Notes: generated from the sequence alone by a model not told the origin. DNA of 64,000 nucleotides from Fulvimarina pelagi HTCC2506 (GCF_000153705.1 NZ_DS022272.1:2926798-2990797), one strand, 5' to 3'. Numbered from the stretch's first letter, positions 50,466 to 60,176 are shown. A program made the numbers and translations.

Positions 50466-50975
50466 ATGCCCCGTCAGACACCCTCGTATCGCCCCTCGAC
50501 GTCCAGCGCCCCTATTCTTGGCAGGCAACACCTATCTGGCTTGCTATGCCCCTGCAGCCGAAAGACGTTGTCCTCGCCGTCATTTCGCGATGCGACCGCA
50601 GGTGTTGCTGGGATCGAGTTCGCACTTGTCCTTCCCCTGTTCCTCTTCATCACCTTCGCTGCGGCTTTCTTCGGCATCTATATCGGGCTGTCACACTCGC
50701 TGCAGGCAATGTCCGCCGATGCGAGCCGCTATGCCATGGTTGGTCACAATGCAGAGGAACGACGGCTGCTGGTCGGCGACGCTTTGCGCGATGCCTCGCA
50801 GCAATACGCGTTGATCAACGATGATCTGCTGACTTTCGAAATCGAGGAAGACGGCGAGTGGCTGACGGTCAGCGTCGCTTACGACGTATCGAAGAGCAGG
50901 CTTCCCACGATCGTGACCGAGCCCCTCGGTCGCTTCGATTCCCTGAAGCGCTCGGCGACGGTGCTGCTGCCATGA
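50466..50975 (+). CDS. TadE-family pseudopilin-like protein
   Basis: 169 residues with a long polar N-terminal part, then a type IV-like hydrophobic segment (GVAGIEFALVLPLFLFITFAAAFFGIYIG, about 46-74) with the conserved Glu of the TadE motif. Such minor pseudopilins take part in tight-adherence (Flp) pilus assembly after processing before the hydrophobic run. It overlaps the next gene by 4 bases. No other tad gene is in the window, so this is an orphan pair or a second locus. The start may be further downstream. Confidence 0.8.
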   Translation: MPRQTPSYRPSTSSAPILGRQHLSGLLCPCSRKTLSSPSFRDATAGVAGIEFALVLPLFLFITFAAAFFGIYIGLSHSLQAMSADASRYAMVGHNAEERRLLVGDALRDASQQYALINDDLLTFEIEEDGEWLTVSVAYDVSKSRLPTIVTEPLGRFDSLKRSATVLLP

Positions 50976-52618
50976 TCAGATCGCTGTCCGCATTCATCTC
51001 CGGTTCCGATCGCGGCAACATTGCGGTCAGTTTCGCGCTGCTCCTCCCGCTCATTCTTGGCTTCGGCGGTTTTGCGACCGATCTCGGTCTTGCTTATTTG
51101 GAACGCCGCTCCCTTCAGGCCGCGACTGATGCCGCGGCCTTGGCTGCCATCCGCCATCCGCATGATGCCGAAGCGATCGCAGCGAAAGTCTTCGCCGCAT
51201 CTTCGCAAAAGGACGCAACCTTCGACGTCGTCTTCGGCTCATACGAACCGGACCGGAACCGCGACGAACGTTTCCGACCTGAGGGTTCGAGCGCAGTTTC
51301 GGTGGTCCGTGTCGAAGCAAGAAAACCACATCATTATACGTTGGCACGTGTGCTCGGCGTCAACGGAGTCGAGCTGTCCGCCAGCGCAGACGCCTCGCTC
51401 AATGCGCAGGTCGTCTTTCAGGCTGGGAGCCGGCTCATGAAAGTCGATCCCCCGGTCCTCAACGCCGTGCTGCGGGAGATCGTCGGCGCAGAACTCTCGT
51501 TGACCGCACTCGACTACAACAATCTGATTGATGCGCAGGTCCGCCTTGGAGACCTTTTCGAGAATGCTCCGGCAGATGGCTCCAGCACACCGGATGTGGC
51601 GGGCCAATTCGGCGCCAAACTATCGACCAGCGCCCTCTTCATGCGCGTCTCCGAGGCGCTTCGGAAGGATGGCAGACCTGTCGCCGCAGCCTCGATGCGG
51701 AAGGCGGCCCAAAGCTCTCTCTCACTGACGACGAAGGTTACCGTTTCGAATCTCATCAATCTTGGCCCGGATGGCGTATCGATCTCACGAAACCAGACCG
51801 CGGAGCTTTTGAACCTGAAACTGTCCGCCCTCGATATTGTCGAGGCGGCTGTTAGGCAGACGATTCACGGTTCGGGCACGGATGTCAGTCTCAATCTGCC
51901 GCTGATCGCGGATGTCGACCTGTCCTTGATGGTAGGCGAGCCGATGAAGTCGAGCCCCTCGCTCGCAGTCGCAGGGATCGGCGAGGGCATCGAGACCGGT
52001 CAGGCACGCCTGCGCCTGCGCGCCGCAACGGTCGAGCTCCTCGCGGCGCTCGGCATCGGCGTCGACCTCCCCCTCGAGGCGATCGTTGCAGGCGGTCGGG
52101 CCGAGGTCGCTTCGGTCGCCTGCGCGGCCGATCCGCTTGAAACGTCCGTCACTCTCGCGGTGACACCGGGTATCGCCCGGCTTTCGATTGGGCGATGGAC
52201 AAAAGACCTCCGCGACATCGCCATGGGTGACCAGCTGGCTCATGCGGAGATTGCCAAGGCACTCCTTGCCAGAGTGGATGCCCGCGGCAATCTCTCATTG
52301 GCGGATACCAAGCCGGTGCTCGTCACATTCACGGGCCGTGAAATTGCGGCGGGTACCCTCAAGACGGCGCGTACGACATCGTTCGTCTCCAGTCCGCTGG
52401 CAAGCCTCTTCGGCCAGACCAGACTTACGGTTCGAACCGCTATGATCGGGGTGTCGAGCGGCTCGTTGACGAACTCCGTACGCGACAGGCTGACCGACGT
52501 CGCGGCACCGCTCGACGATCTTCTTGCAGATCTTCTCGATCTCGCGGGAGTTGGCCTCGGCGAGATCGACGTGAAGATCGAAGATGTTCTCTGCAGCAAT
52601 GCACGGCTCGTCGGATGA
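50972..52618 (+). CDS. TadG-like pilus-assembly protein
   Basis: 548 residues from the ATG at 50972 (overlapping the tadE stop as ATGA). The N-terminal Tad domain has GNIAVSFALLLPLILGFGGFATDLGLAYLERRSLQAATDAAALAA, one membrane helix then a long exported part. The rest is rich in Ala/Leu/Ser beta-type sequence with no von Willebrand domain visible. Probable Flp-pilus minor component or surface protein. Confidence 0.8.
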   Translation: MIRSLSAFISGSDRGNIAVSFALLLPLILGFGGFATDLGLAYLERRSLQAATDAAALAAIRHPHDAEAIAAKVFAASSQKDATFDVVFGSYEPDRNRDERFRPEGSSAVSVVRVEARKPHHYTLARVLGVNGVELSASADASLNAQVVFQAGSRLMKVDPPVLNAVLREIVGAELSLTALDYNNLIDAQVRLGDLFENAPADGSSTPDVAGQFGAKLSTSALFMRVSEALRKDGRPVAAASMRKAAQSSLSLTTKVTVSNLINLGPDGVSISRNQTAELLNLKLSALDIVEAAVRQTIHGSGTDVSLNLPLIADVDLSLMVGEPMKSSPSLAVAGIGEGIETGQARLRLRAATVELLAALGIGVDLPLEAIVAGGRAEVASVACAADPLETSVTLAVTPGIARLSIGRWTKDLRDIAMGDQLAHAEIAKALLARVDARGNLSLADTKPVLVTFTGREIAAGTLKTARTTSFVSSPLASLFGQTRLTVRTAMIGVSSGSLTNSVRDRLTDVAAPLDDLLADLLDLAGVGLGEIDVKIEDVLCSNARLVG

Positions 52619-52641
52619 GACAGCGTCAGGCGGTTCGGACT

Positions 52642-54201
52642 CTAGTTGCCGGTGCCGCTCGCCCAATCCGGCATTTCGCCGACCGTCACCCCGAAGAGCG
52701 TCGTCAGCACGAGATATCCGATGGTGGAGACCACGATCAGCGCAGCGAGATTGTGCCACGCGCCGTAGCGGACCATCTGCGGGATCGTGACGTGGCCGGA
52801 TGAAAAGACCAGCGCGTTAGGCGGGGTCGCCACCGGCATCATGAAAGCCATCGAAGCCGAAAGCGCCGCCGGAACCGCCAGCATCAGCGGGTTTTCACCA
52901 ATGTTCTGGGAGAGCGCGGCGAGAAGCGGCAGGAAAGTCGCCGCGGTCGCAGTGTTCGAGGTGAACTCGGTCAGCATCAGCATGATCGAAGCAACCACAA
53001 GAACGAGGACGATCAAGGTCAGCGTGCCGGCGAATGAGCCGATCGCCGAGCCGATCCACTCGTCGAGACCGGTTTCGGTCACCGCAGCCGCGAGGCTGAG
53101 CCCACCCCCGAAAAGGATGAGAACACCCCAGGGGAGTTTCGCGGCCGTTTTCCAGTCGAGCAACCCGATCCGCGTCCCGTCTCCGTCCTTCTCGGAGGTT
53201 GGAATGACGAAGAGTAGCAATGCGGCGCCGATGGCGATCGCCGCATCGTCGAGTTCCGGGACGAAGTTCTGCAGCCAGGAACGCAGGATCCACAGAACCG
53301 CTGCGCCGGCGAAAACGGCGCCGACGATCGTCTCGGCGCGCGACATCGAGCCGAGCCCGATCAGTTCCCTCTTGATCACCTCCTGGGCACCCTCGATCTC
53401 GTCCTTCTTCAGGCCGATCGCGAACTGCGTGAGCAGGAACCAGGATATGCCAAGCATCAGGATCGCCACCGGCAAGCCGATCAGCATCCAGCGGCCGAAG
53501 CCTAGATCGTAGCCGTAATTCTGGCTGAGCGTCCCGGCGAGCAGCGCATTCGGCGGGGTGCCGATGAGGGTCGCGACGCCGCCTATGGACGCGGAATAGG
53601 CTACGCCCAGTAAGAGCGCGAGGGCGAATTTCTTCGCATCGGCCGCATTCCCGGTCTCGTCGCCCACCAGCCCGACGACCGAAAGCGCGATCGGGAGCAT
53701 CATCACCGTCGTCGCGGTATTGGAGACCCACATCGAGAGAAAGGCGGTAGCCAGCATGAAGCCGCCGACGATATGGTGCTGGCGCGAGCCCGTACGCGAG
53801 ACGATGTTGAGCGCGATCCGCCGGTGGAGGTTCCATCGTTCCATGGCGCCGGCCAGCATGAAGCCGCCCATGAAAAGGAAGATGGTTGGATCAGCGTAGG
53901 GCGCGGCTGCATCGTCCATCGAGGTCGCGCCAGTGAGTGGAAACAGGACGAGAGGCACAAGAGCCGTTGCCGGCACCGGGATTGCCTCGGTGATCCACCA
54001 GACGATCATCAGGCTCGCCACTGCCACCACGCGCCAGGCTTCGATTGCGAGACCCTCCGGCGGAGGGAGGATGAGAAGGACGACGAAGACGCCAAGGCCA
54101 ATCAACATTGGCAGGAGTTTCAGCGAGCCTGTCGCACCCTCTCCGGCAGTTTCACTTGAAACGTCCTGATCCGCTCCAGCCGCTTGATCGCTTGTCGCCA
54201 T
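52642..54201 (-). CDS. SLC13/DASS-family anion-sodium symporter
   Basis: 519 residues with about 12 membrane segments. The two S-N-T-A motifs of the DASS transporters (MWVSNTATTVMMLP about 158, FTSNTATAATFLP about 417) mark the substrate and Na+ sites; two related re-entrant segments also contain TPPNAL. The substrate is probably a dicarboxylate or sulfate. The hydrophilic N-terminus (about 1-30) contains a parS-like sequence in its DNA. It is convergent with tadG, 23 bases apart. Confidence 0.88.
   Translation of the reverse strand: MATSDQAAGADQDVSSETAGEGATGSLKLLPMLIGLGVFVVLLILPPPEGLAIEAWRVVAVASLMIVWWITEAIPVPATALVPLVLFPLTGATSMDDAAAPYADPTIFLFMGGFMLAGAMERWNLHRRIALNIVSRTGSRQHHIVGGFMLATAFLSMWVSNTATTVMMLPIALSVVGLVGDETGNAADAKKFALALLLGVAYSASIGGVATLIGTPPNALLAGTLSQNYGYDLGFGRWMLIGLPVAILMLGISWFLLTQFAIGLKKDEIEGAQEVIKRELIGLGSMSRAETIVGAVFAGAAVLWILRSWLQNFVPELDDAAIAIGAALLLFVIPTSEKDGDGTRIGLLDWKTAAKLPWGVLILFGGGLSLAAAVTETGLDEWIGSAIGSFAGTLTLIVLVLVVASIMLMLTEFTSNTATAATFLPLLAALSQNIGENPLMLAVPAALSASMAFMMPVATPPNALVFSSGHVTIPQMVRYGAWHNLAALIVVSTIGYLVLTTLFGVTVGEMPDWASGTGN
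54148..54163. promoter_or_regulatory. degenerate parS-like site within the SLC13 gene
   Basis: AGTTTCACTTGAAACG matches 13 of 14 core positions of GTTTCACGTGAAAC, with a single central G-to-T change. It lies in the coding sequence for the polar N-terminal extension. It is likely a weak ParB site, if used at all. Confidence 0.4.
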
Positions 54202-54406
54202 CCCTCGCTACCCTTCGCGAACTGTTTGTTACCGCAGGGTGAATTGGCGGCAGTGCCCGCTCCGGCAAGAGTTCTTGGCAGCCTCGCCATGGAAGTAATG
54301 CGCGAGCCTCGCGCACTTAAGCGTGAGCGCTGTGTCGTTCCGCTGTCGTAAAACTCCTCTATCTATTCCAGCTGACGCAGGTACCGCATCAGCTCGGGAG
54401 GTCTTC

Positions 54407-55687
54407 ATGCGCGCCGCTCTTGCCCTCGCCGCCTTTTCCAGTCTCGCCCATGTCCAGCCGGGGTTGGCGCAGGAGCAGACGGCAGCAGGCGACAACACGA
54501 TGCCGACCTCGGCGGAAATCGGCTCGCGGCCCGGCTACCTCGTCGATCAACTCGAAGATGGCGAGCTGAAGACGCAGTTATCTGCCTGTCTCGGCCAACC
54601 GATGGAGGCGAACGACTGGTCGATCGGCCATCGCGGCGCCCCACTTCAGTTTCCTGAACACACCCGCGAGTCCTATGTCGCAGCCGCCCGTCAGGGCGCC
54701 GGGATCATCGAATGCGACGTCGCCTTTACAAAGGACCGCGAGCTCGTCTGCCGCCACGCCCAGTGCGATCTGCACACGACGACGGATATCCTGACGCGAC
54801 CGGAACTCGCCGCAAAATGTACGACGCCCTTCGCGGCAGCGACTGGCTCGGGCGAAGGGGAGGAGGCGCAGGCGAAATGCTGTACTTCGGACCTGACGCT
54901 CGCCGAATTTCAGACGCTGAGCGCCAAGATGGATTCCTTCGACCCGGCCGCCGAGACCGCCGAAGACTATCAGGACGGTCTCGCGGAATGGCGCACGACG
55001 CTCTATTCGCCGGGCACACTCATGACGCATGCCGAGTCGATCGAACTCATCAAGTCGCTCGGCCGCAAGTTCACGCCGGAGTTGAAGGGCCCCGAGGTCG
55101 AGATGCCCTATGAGGGAGAGTACAGCCAGGCCGATTACGCCCGGCAGATGATCCAGGACTATATCGATGCAGGCGTCCCGCCGAGCGACGTCTATCCCCA
55201 GTCCTTCAATCTCGAAGACGTCAAATTCTGGATCGCTGAGTTCCCAGAATTCGGCCAACAGGCCGTCTTCCTCGACGATCGCTACGAGACGCTCGAGGGC
55301 TTCGACCCGATGCAGCCGGATACGTTCGAGCCGACGATGCAGTCGCTTGCCGACGACGGCGTACAGATCATCGCACCGCCGCTCTGGATGTTGGTCACCA
55401 CCGAGAACGGAGAAACCGTTCCTTCACCCTATGCCGAGGCGGCTAAAGAAGCTGGCCTCGATATCATTGCGTGGTCGCTGGAGCGCTCCGGGCCACTTAC
55501 CGAAGGTGGTGGCTGGTACTATCAGTCGATCGCCGACGTGACGTCTTCCGATGCCGACGTGCTCAAGCTGCTCGACGTGTTCGCGAACGACATAGGCGTA
55601 AGGGGCGTCTTCTCGGACTGGCCAGCGACGACGACGTTTTTTGCCAATTGCGTCCAATCGGGCGGAAATGAGGCGAAAGCGAATTGA
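54407..55687 (+). CDS. secreted glycerophosphodiester phosphodiesterase
   Basis: 426 residues from the ATG at 54407 (GGGAGG 6 bases before). A signal peptide ends near G-L-A-Q. The GDPD fold is marked by I-G-H-R-G-A (about 72), [13 protein letters not shown] and a second His in V-C-R-H-A-Q. A Cys-containing insertion of about 60 residues (CDLHTT ... KCTTPF ... [10 protein letters not shown]) follows and may be disulfide-bonded in the periplasm. It hydrolyses glycerophosphodiesters to glycerol-3-phosphate, probably for phosphate or lipid scavenging. Confidence 0.88.
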   Translation: MRAALALAAFSSLAHVQPGLAQEQTAAGDNTMPTSAEIGSRPGYLVDQLEDGELKTQLSACLGQPMEANDWSIGHRGAPLQFPEHTRESYVAAARQGAGIIECDVAFTKDRELVCRHAQCDLHTTTDILTRPELAAKCTTPFAAATGSGEGEEAQAKCCTSDLTLAEFQTLSAKMDSFDPAAETAEDYQDGLAEWRTTLYSPGTLMTHAESIELIKSLGRKFTPELKGPEVEMPYEGEYSQADYARQMIQDYIDAGVPPSDVYPQSFNLEDVKFWIAEFPEFGQQAVFLDDRYETLEGFDPMQPDTFEPTMQSLADDGVQIIAPPLWMLVTTENGETVPSPYAEAAKEAGLDIIAWSLERSGPLTEGGGWYYQSIADVTSSDADVLKLLDVFANDIGVRGVFSDWPATTTFFANCVQSGGNEAKAN

Positions 55688-55700
55688 CTCTCAACGGAAA

Positions 55701-55717
55701 CTAAAGATAATCTTTAG
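55701..55717. repeat. perfect 17-base AT-rich palindrome
   Basis: CTAAAGAT-A-ATCTTTAG, eight-base arms around one base, 14 bases after the GDPD stop. It is strikingly AT-rich for the region. It may be an operator for what follows, or a transcript-end hairpin with a six-pair stem and 5-base loop. No T-run. Confidence 0.6.
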
Positions 55718-55790
55718 ATGATGGGAGAACGCACGCTAAATTGGCGTATTTTCCTTCTGTCTTCTGTAAAACAGGACGTCTAGAAACGCG

Positions 55791-55997
55791 ATGACTTTGT
55801 CTTTTCTTCGCAACCGCGTCCTTGAACGCGCGACCGACACGGCGCCGGAAACGGTCGAAGCTCCTCTTGTTCCCGACCTGCCCGCGGAGACGGAGTCCCG
55901 TCGGACCGGTCCATTCTCCAAATCGGACGATGTTCATGCCCTCTACCGCGCGGCCGATGCCGCTGGCGGCGCAACCGCGATGATGATCGCCGACTGA
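55791..55997 (+). CDS. possible small protein
   Basis: 68 codons, ATG at 55791, with third positions mostly G or C like the neighbouring genes. The product is MTLSFLRNRVLERA..., with an acidic, Pro-rich middle and HALYRAADAAGGATAMMIAD at the end. No clear ribosome site (only AAACGCG before the start) and no recognised family. Codon use is the only support. Confidence 0.3.
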   Translation: MTLSFLRNRVLERATDTAPETVEAPLVPDLPAETESRRTGPFSKSDDVHALYRAADAAGGATAMMIAD

Positions 55998-56233
55998 GGA
56001 GCCGGCTTCCACATCGGCGGATTCTTGCCAAATGCGCGAGCCTCTGGGCGGGATCGCCATTAAAGTTGGGAACGCTGAGCGCGCAGCAAGCGCACCTGTT
56101 CACGATCCGTGACCGACCATCAGTATCAACGGAAAAACTCGATGCGTATGGACCGCGTCGCGGTGCGAAGGCGCTGCTTCGCCGCCAGAATGCTGACTCA
56201 GGCGCGTGATATCGGATCCAGCAAGCGTAGCAC

Positions 56234-57124
56234 CTATTCAGCTGCCGCGCGTTTCGGCTGGACCTCGGCCGAATAGTCTTCCACCAGTCGGCGGGTGATT
56301 CCGCCCGGCGTGAACCGCCAGTCCGCGATCTCCGCGACCGGCGTCACTTCCGCAGCCGTTCCGCAGATGAAGCACTCGGAGAAGCCGTTGAGCTCGTCCG
56401 GCATGATCGCGCGCTCGACCACCTCGAAGCCGCGCCTGCGTGCAAGCTGGATCACCGTCTGTCGGGTAATGCCATTGAGGAAGCAGTCCGGGTCCGGCGT
56501 GTGGATGACGCCATCCTTGACGAAGAAGATGTTGGCACCGGTCGCCTCGGCCACCCGGCCGCGCCAGTCGAGCATCATCGCGTCCGCATAACCCTTCGCC
56601 TCAGCCGCATGCTTGGATATCGTGCAGATCATGTAGAGGCCGGCCGCCTTGGCCCGCGAGGGGGCCGTCATCGGGTCGGGTCGCCGGTATTCGGCAAGAT
56701 CGAGCCGGATACCTTTCATCCGCTGATCGGGATCGAAATAGCTCGGCCATAGCCAAGCGGCGATCGCGACGTTGATGCGGTTCTTCTGTGCCGAGACGCC
56801 CATCATTTCAGAGCCACGCCATGCGACCGGGCGAACATAGGCGTCCGTGAAGTCCTGCCGCTTCAGAAGTTCGTTCGTCGCCGCGTCGATTTCCTCTGCG
56901 CCGTACGGGATTTTGAAGCCGAGGATGCGAGCCGACTCGATCAGCCGATCGGTGTGCTCGCGCAGCTTGAACACTTCACCGCCATAGGCCCGCTCGCCCT
57001 CAAAGACCGAACTCGCATAGTGAAGACCATGGGTGAGCACATGGATTTTGGCATCCTTCCACGGCACGAAGGCGCCGTTCATCCAGATTTCGCCCTCGAG
57101 CTGGTCGAATGGAACGCTGCTCAT
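56234..57124 (-). CDS. ilvE: branched-chain amino acid aminotransferase
   Basis: 296 residues, fold-type IV PLP enzyme. N-terminal HVLTHGLHYASSVFEGERAY (about 29-48), the PLP lysine in S-R-A-K-A-A-G-L-Y (about 160), and VAEATGANIFFVKDG plus GITRQTVIQLARRRGFEV in the large domain. It catalyses the last step of Leu, Ile and Val synthesis with glutamate. It lies divergent from the marR-type gene, an arrangement common near petP/petR in alphaproteobacteria. Confidence 0.92.
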   Translation of the reverse strand: MSSVPFDQLEGEIWMNGAFVPWKDAKIHVLTHGLHYASSVFEGERAYGGEVFKLREHTDRLIESARILGFKIPYGAEEIDAATNELLKRQDFTDAYVRPVAWRGSEMMGVSAQKNRINVAIAAWLWPSYFDPDQRMKGIRLDLAEYRRPDPMTAPSRAKAAGLYMICTISKHAAEAKGYADAMMLDWRGRVAEATGANIFFVKDGVIHTPDPDCFLNGITRQTVIQLARRRGFEVVERAIMPDELNGFSECFICGTAAEVTPVAEIADWRFTPGGITRRLVEDYSAEVQPKRAAAE

Positions 57125-57407
57125 GGTCTGAAGTCCTCCGGCGCCCGATCTTCGGAACGCAATCTCGCAAAATCGTCAAGAAGCCCGCCGTTTCGGCTCA
57201 GCACATCTGCCCCCGTGGAAATGCCGGCGGCGGGGTCAATGGAAGCCCTGCTGCAAATGACCGGGGATCGAATTCCGCCGATCGGCCCACCATGGTCCGT
57301 CACCATCGTATCGACACGCTGCCGAGCCATAAGGCACCGCAGTTTCCAACGCTTGCGCAAATGTGTAACGTGGTCCGAAAAATGCGTCAATAGTGCTGAC
57401 CTATTTC

Positions 57408-57953
57408 ATGAACAATCCTGTTGCAAACGGATCAAAGCTTGAGCAGGCGGACGCCATCGTCGCCGAGCCTCTGGAAACCCTCGGCGCGGTCGACTTCCGT
57501 TTCATCGAACTGATGTTCTTCGCATATCGCCAATTCACGGCGGACGCGGATGCGATCCTTGCGGCCTATGGCTTCGGCCGCGCGCATCACCGCATCCTCC
57601 ACTTCGTGAACCGCTCGCCCGGGATCTCGATCGCCGAGATTCTGGATCTTTTGAAGATTACCAAGCAGTCGCTTTCGCGAGTGCTGCGCCAACTTATCGA
57701 CGAGGGGTTCGTCGCCCAGCTTCCGGGTGAGGAAGACCGGCGGCAGCGGCGCCTTTACCCAACGCCGAAGGGCCGCGAACTGACCCTCGAACTCTCGCGG
57801 CAACAGGCAAGGCGCCTCGACGCGGCCATCGTGAAGATCGGACCGGAGGGCGCGGGCGCCGTCGCCCACTTCCTCGCCCTTCTCGGGGGCAGCGAGCCGC
57901 CGGCCCGCACCTGGCTCGAGACCCGCGTCTGGAACGAAGGACCCCTCGCATGA
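57408..57953 (+). CDS. MarR-family regulator (PetP-like)
   Basis: 181 residues from the ATG at 57408 (a GTG at 57393 is an alternative). The winged-helix core has GRAHHRILHFVNRSPGISIAEILDLLKITKQSLSRVLRQLIDEGFV and the wing EEDRRQRRLYPTPKGRELT. It overlaps the response regulator by 4 bases. This MarR + OmpR-type pairing next to ilvE matches petP-petR of Rhodobacter capsulatus, which control cytochrome bc1 expression. That the role is the same here is inferred. Confidence 0.85.
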   Translation: MNNPVANGSKLEQADAIVAEPLETLGAVDFRFIELMFFAYRQFTADADAILAAYGFGRAHHRILHFVNRSPGISIAEILDLLKITKQSLSRVLRQLIDEGFVAQLPGEEDRRQRRLYPTPKGRELTLELSRQQARRLDAAIVKIGPEGAGAVAHFLALLGGSEPPARTWLETRVWNEGPLA

Positions 57954-58666
57954 GCGATGCACAAACCCTCGAGCATGAACGGGTCGACGACGGCGCCGCG
58001 CATATCCTTATCGTCGACGACGACCGTCGCATCCGCTCGCTGCTTTCGCGCTTCCTGACCAGCAAGCGCTTCCGAGTTTCGACCGCCTCCGACGCTGCCG
58101 AAGCCCGACGGATCCTCGGCGGTCTCGATTTCGACCTGATGATCGTCGACGTGATGATGCCCGGCGAGAACGGCCTCGATCTCGTCCGCTCCCTGCGCCA
58201 GACGCGCGACTGCCCGATCCTCATGCTGACGGCCCGTTCGGAGATCGACTCGCGCATTGAGGGGCTGGAAGCCGGCGTCGACGACTATCTCGCCAAGCCT
58301 TTCGATCCGCGCGAGCTGCTTCTGCGGCTCAACAACATCTTAAAGCGCGGCGCCGGCCAGACGCCGGTAACGATCGAGACCGTCTGCTTCGGTCCCTTCG
58401 CCTTCAACCTGTCACGGCGCGAGCTGAAGCGCGGCGGCGAGATCGTCCGTCTGACGGACCGCGAGCAGGATATCATGGCGCAGTTCGCAGCAAAGCCGGG
58501 CGAGACGGTGCCGCGCCTCGATCTGCTCGGCGAGGAGAACGAGATCGGCGAGCGCACCATCGATGTTCAGATCAACCGGCTGCGGCGGAAAATCGAACCC
58601 GATCCCGGCAATCCGCTCTGGCTGCAGACCGTGCGCGGCGTCGGTTATCGTCTGAACATCGATTGA
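57950..58666 (+). CDS. OmpR-family response regulator (PetR-like)
   Basis: 238 residues. The receiver domain (about 17-130) has the acidic pair D-D-D, the phosphoacceptor Asp in L-M-I-V-D-V-M-M-P, and the Lys in Y-L-A-K-P-F. The C-terminal winged-helix DNA-binding domain has VRLTDREQDIMAQFA and IDVQINRLRRKIEPDPGNPLWLQTVRGVGYRL. It starts inside the MarR gene stop and is followed after 13 bases by its probable partner kinase. Confidence 0.93.
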   Translation: MSDAQTLEHERVDDGAAHILIVDDDRRIRSLLSRFLTSKRFRVSTASDAAEARRILGGLDFDLMIVDVMMPGENGLDLVRSLRQTRDCPILMLTARSEIDSRIEGLEAGVDDYLAKPFDPRELLLRLNNILKRGAGQTPVTIETVCFGPFAFNLSRRELKRGGEIVRLTDREQDIMAQFAAKPGETVPRLDLLGEENEIGERTIDVQINRLRRKIEPDPGNPLWLQTVRGVGYRLNID

Positions 58667-58679
58667 GGGGCTCGCCCCC

Positions 58680-60176
58680 ATGACCTTCATCGAGCGCATC
58701 CGTAAGAGCCGCATTGACACCGCGAACGGTTTCGCACGTGCCGTCCGATTCTCGCGCGACTGGATGCGGCGCTGGCCCGACGTCTGGGGCTGGCAGTGGC
58801 TGCGGCGCGTTCCGGTCCCCTCGCGCATCGACATCTGGCGCGGGCCTTTGAGGCCGATCCCGCGCTTTTTCGCGCGTTATACGCCGAAAAGCCTCTATGC
58901 CCGCTCCCTGATCATCATCATCGCACCGATGGTGATTCTGCAGTGCGTCGTCACAATCGTCTTCATGGAGCGGCACTGGGCGCTGGTGACCCGGCGTCTG
59001 TCCGAAGCTGTGGTGCGCGACATCGCAGCGGTCGTCGAGATGGTCCGGGAAATTCCAGGCGAAGAGGGCGATCAGATAGCCATGCGCATCGCCCGGCGGG
59101 ATCTTGACCTCAACGCCTCGATCCTGCCGCTTGGACCTCTGCCGCCACCGGCGCCAAAACCCTTCTTCAACATCCTCGACAGCATCCTCTCGAGCGAGAT
59201 CCGCGACCAGATTGGCCGCCCGTTCTGGATCGACACTGTCGGTGATTCCAAGATCGTGGAGGTGCGAATCCAGCTCGACGACAAGATCCTGCGCGTCTTC
59301 GCACCGCGCAATTCTGCCTATGCTTCGAACACCCACATTTTCATCGTGTGGATGGTGATCACGTCGCTGGTTCTCCTGCTGATCGCCATCCTCTTCCTGC
59401 GCAACCAGATCCGGCCTATCCAGAACCTCGCGGCGGCTGCCGAGGGCTTCGGCCGCGGCCAGCCTCTGCCGCCCGATTTCCGGCCGCGTGGCGCCTCGGA
59501 GGTCCGCCGCGCCTCGATCGCCTTCATTCAGATGCGTGACCGGATCGAACGCCAGCTCGAACAGCGCACGCAGATGCTGAACGGTGTCAGCCACGATCTG
59601 AGGACCATTCTCACCCGTTTCCGTCTGCAGATATCCTTCCTCGGCGAGGGTGAGGATGCCAAGGAGTTGAACGCCGACATCGACGAGATGCAACGCATGC
59701 TCGAAGGTTATCTCGCCTTTGCCAAGGACGAGGCCAACGAGGATGTTGGGGAGGTCGATATCGAGGAGGTGCTCGACCGCCTCCGAAGCGAGGCGCAGAT
59801 GAAGAAGAAACGGCTGACAATCAGGATCGACGGCGATCCGCGGCTGACCGTCAGACCCGACTCGTTCCAGCGCATGGTCACGAACGTCGTCGGCAACGCG
59901 CTTCGCTATGCTGACAAGGTAGCCGTCACCGCTAATCACCAGGGCCGGTGGCTGACCCTGGAAGTCGAGGACGACGGACCGGGCATCCCGCCGGACAAGC
60001 GCGAGGAAGTGTTCAAGCCCTTTGTCCGGCTCGACGACGCCCGCAATATCGATGCCGGCGGCACCGGCCTCGGCCTAGCCATAGCCCGCGACATTGCCCG
60101 TGGCCATGGCGGCGACATTCTGCTCTCGGAGAGCCGGTTGGGCGGTCTCCGCGCCCTCATCCGTTTGCCGGCTTAA
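58680..60176 (+). CDS. membrane sensor histidine kinase
   Basis: 498 residues with two transmembrane helices (about 78-98 and 219-242) around a periplasmic domain of about 120 residues, then HAMP (RNQIRPIQNLAAAAEGFGRG). The H box with phosphoacceptor His is V-S-H-D-L-R-T (about 303), the N box N-V-V-G-N-A-L-R-Y, and G boxes D-D-G-P-G-I-P and G-T-G-L-G-L-A. It is the likely partner of the preceding OmpR-type regulator (EnvZ-like layout). Signal unknown. Confidence 0.93.
   Translation: MTFIERIRKSRIDTANGFARAVRFSRDWMRRWPDVWGWQWLRRVPVPSRIDIWRGPLRPIPRFFARYTPKSLYARSLIIIIAPMVILQCVVTIVFMERHWALVTRRLSEAVVRDIAAVVEMVREIPGEEGDQIAMRIARRDLDLNASILPLGPLPPPAPKPFFNILDSILSSEIRDQIGRPFWIDTVGDSKIVEVRIQLDDKILRVFAPRNSAYASNTHIFIVWMVITSLVLLLIAILFLRNQIRPIQNLAAAAEGFGRGQPLPPDFRPRGASEVRRASIAFIQMRDRIERQLEQRTQMLNGVSHDLRTILTRFRLQISFLGEGEDAKELNADIDEMQRMLEGYLAFAKDEANEDVGEVDIEEVLDRLRSEAQMKKKRLTIRIDGDPRLTVRPDSFQRMVTNVVGNALRYADKVAVTANHQGRWLTLEVEDDGPGIPPDKREEVFKPFVRLDDARNIDAGGTGLGLAIARDIARGHGGDILLSESRLGGLRALIRLPA

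Larger units (their letters stand above)
55688..56233. other. 546-base region between GDPD and the BCAT gene, mostly unassigned
   Basis: It contains the 17-base palindrome near its left end and one possible small gene (55791-55997). The part 55998-56233 shows no convincing gene, RNA or terminator. Confidence 0.5.
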
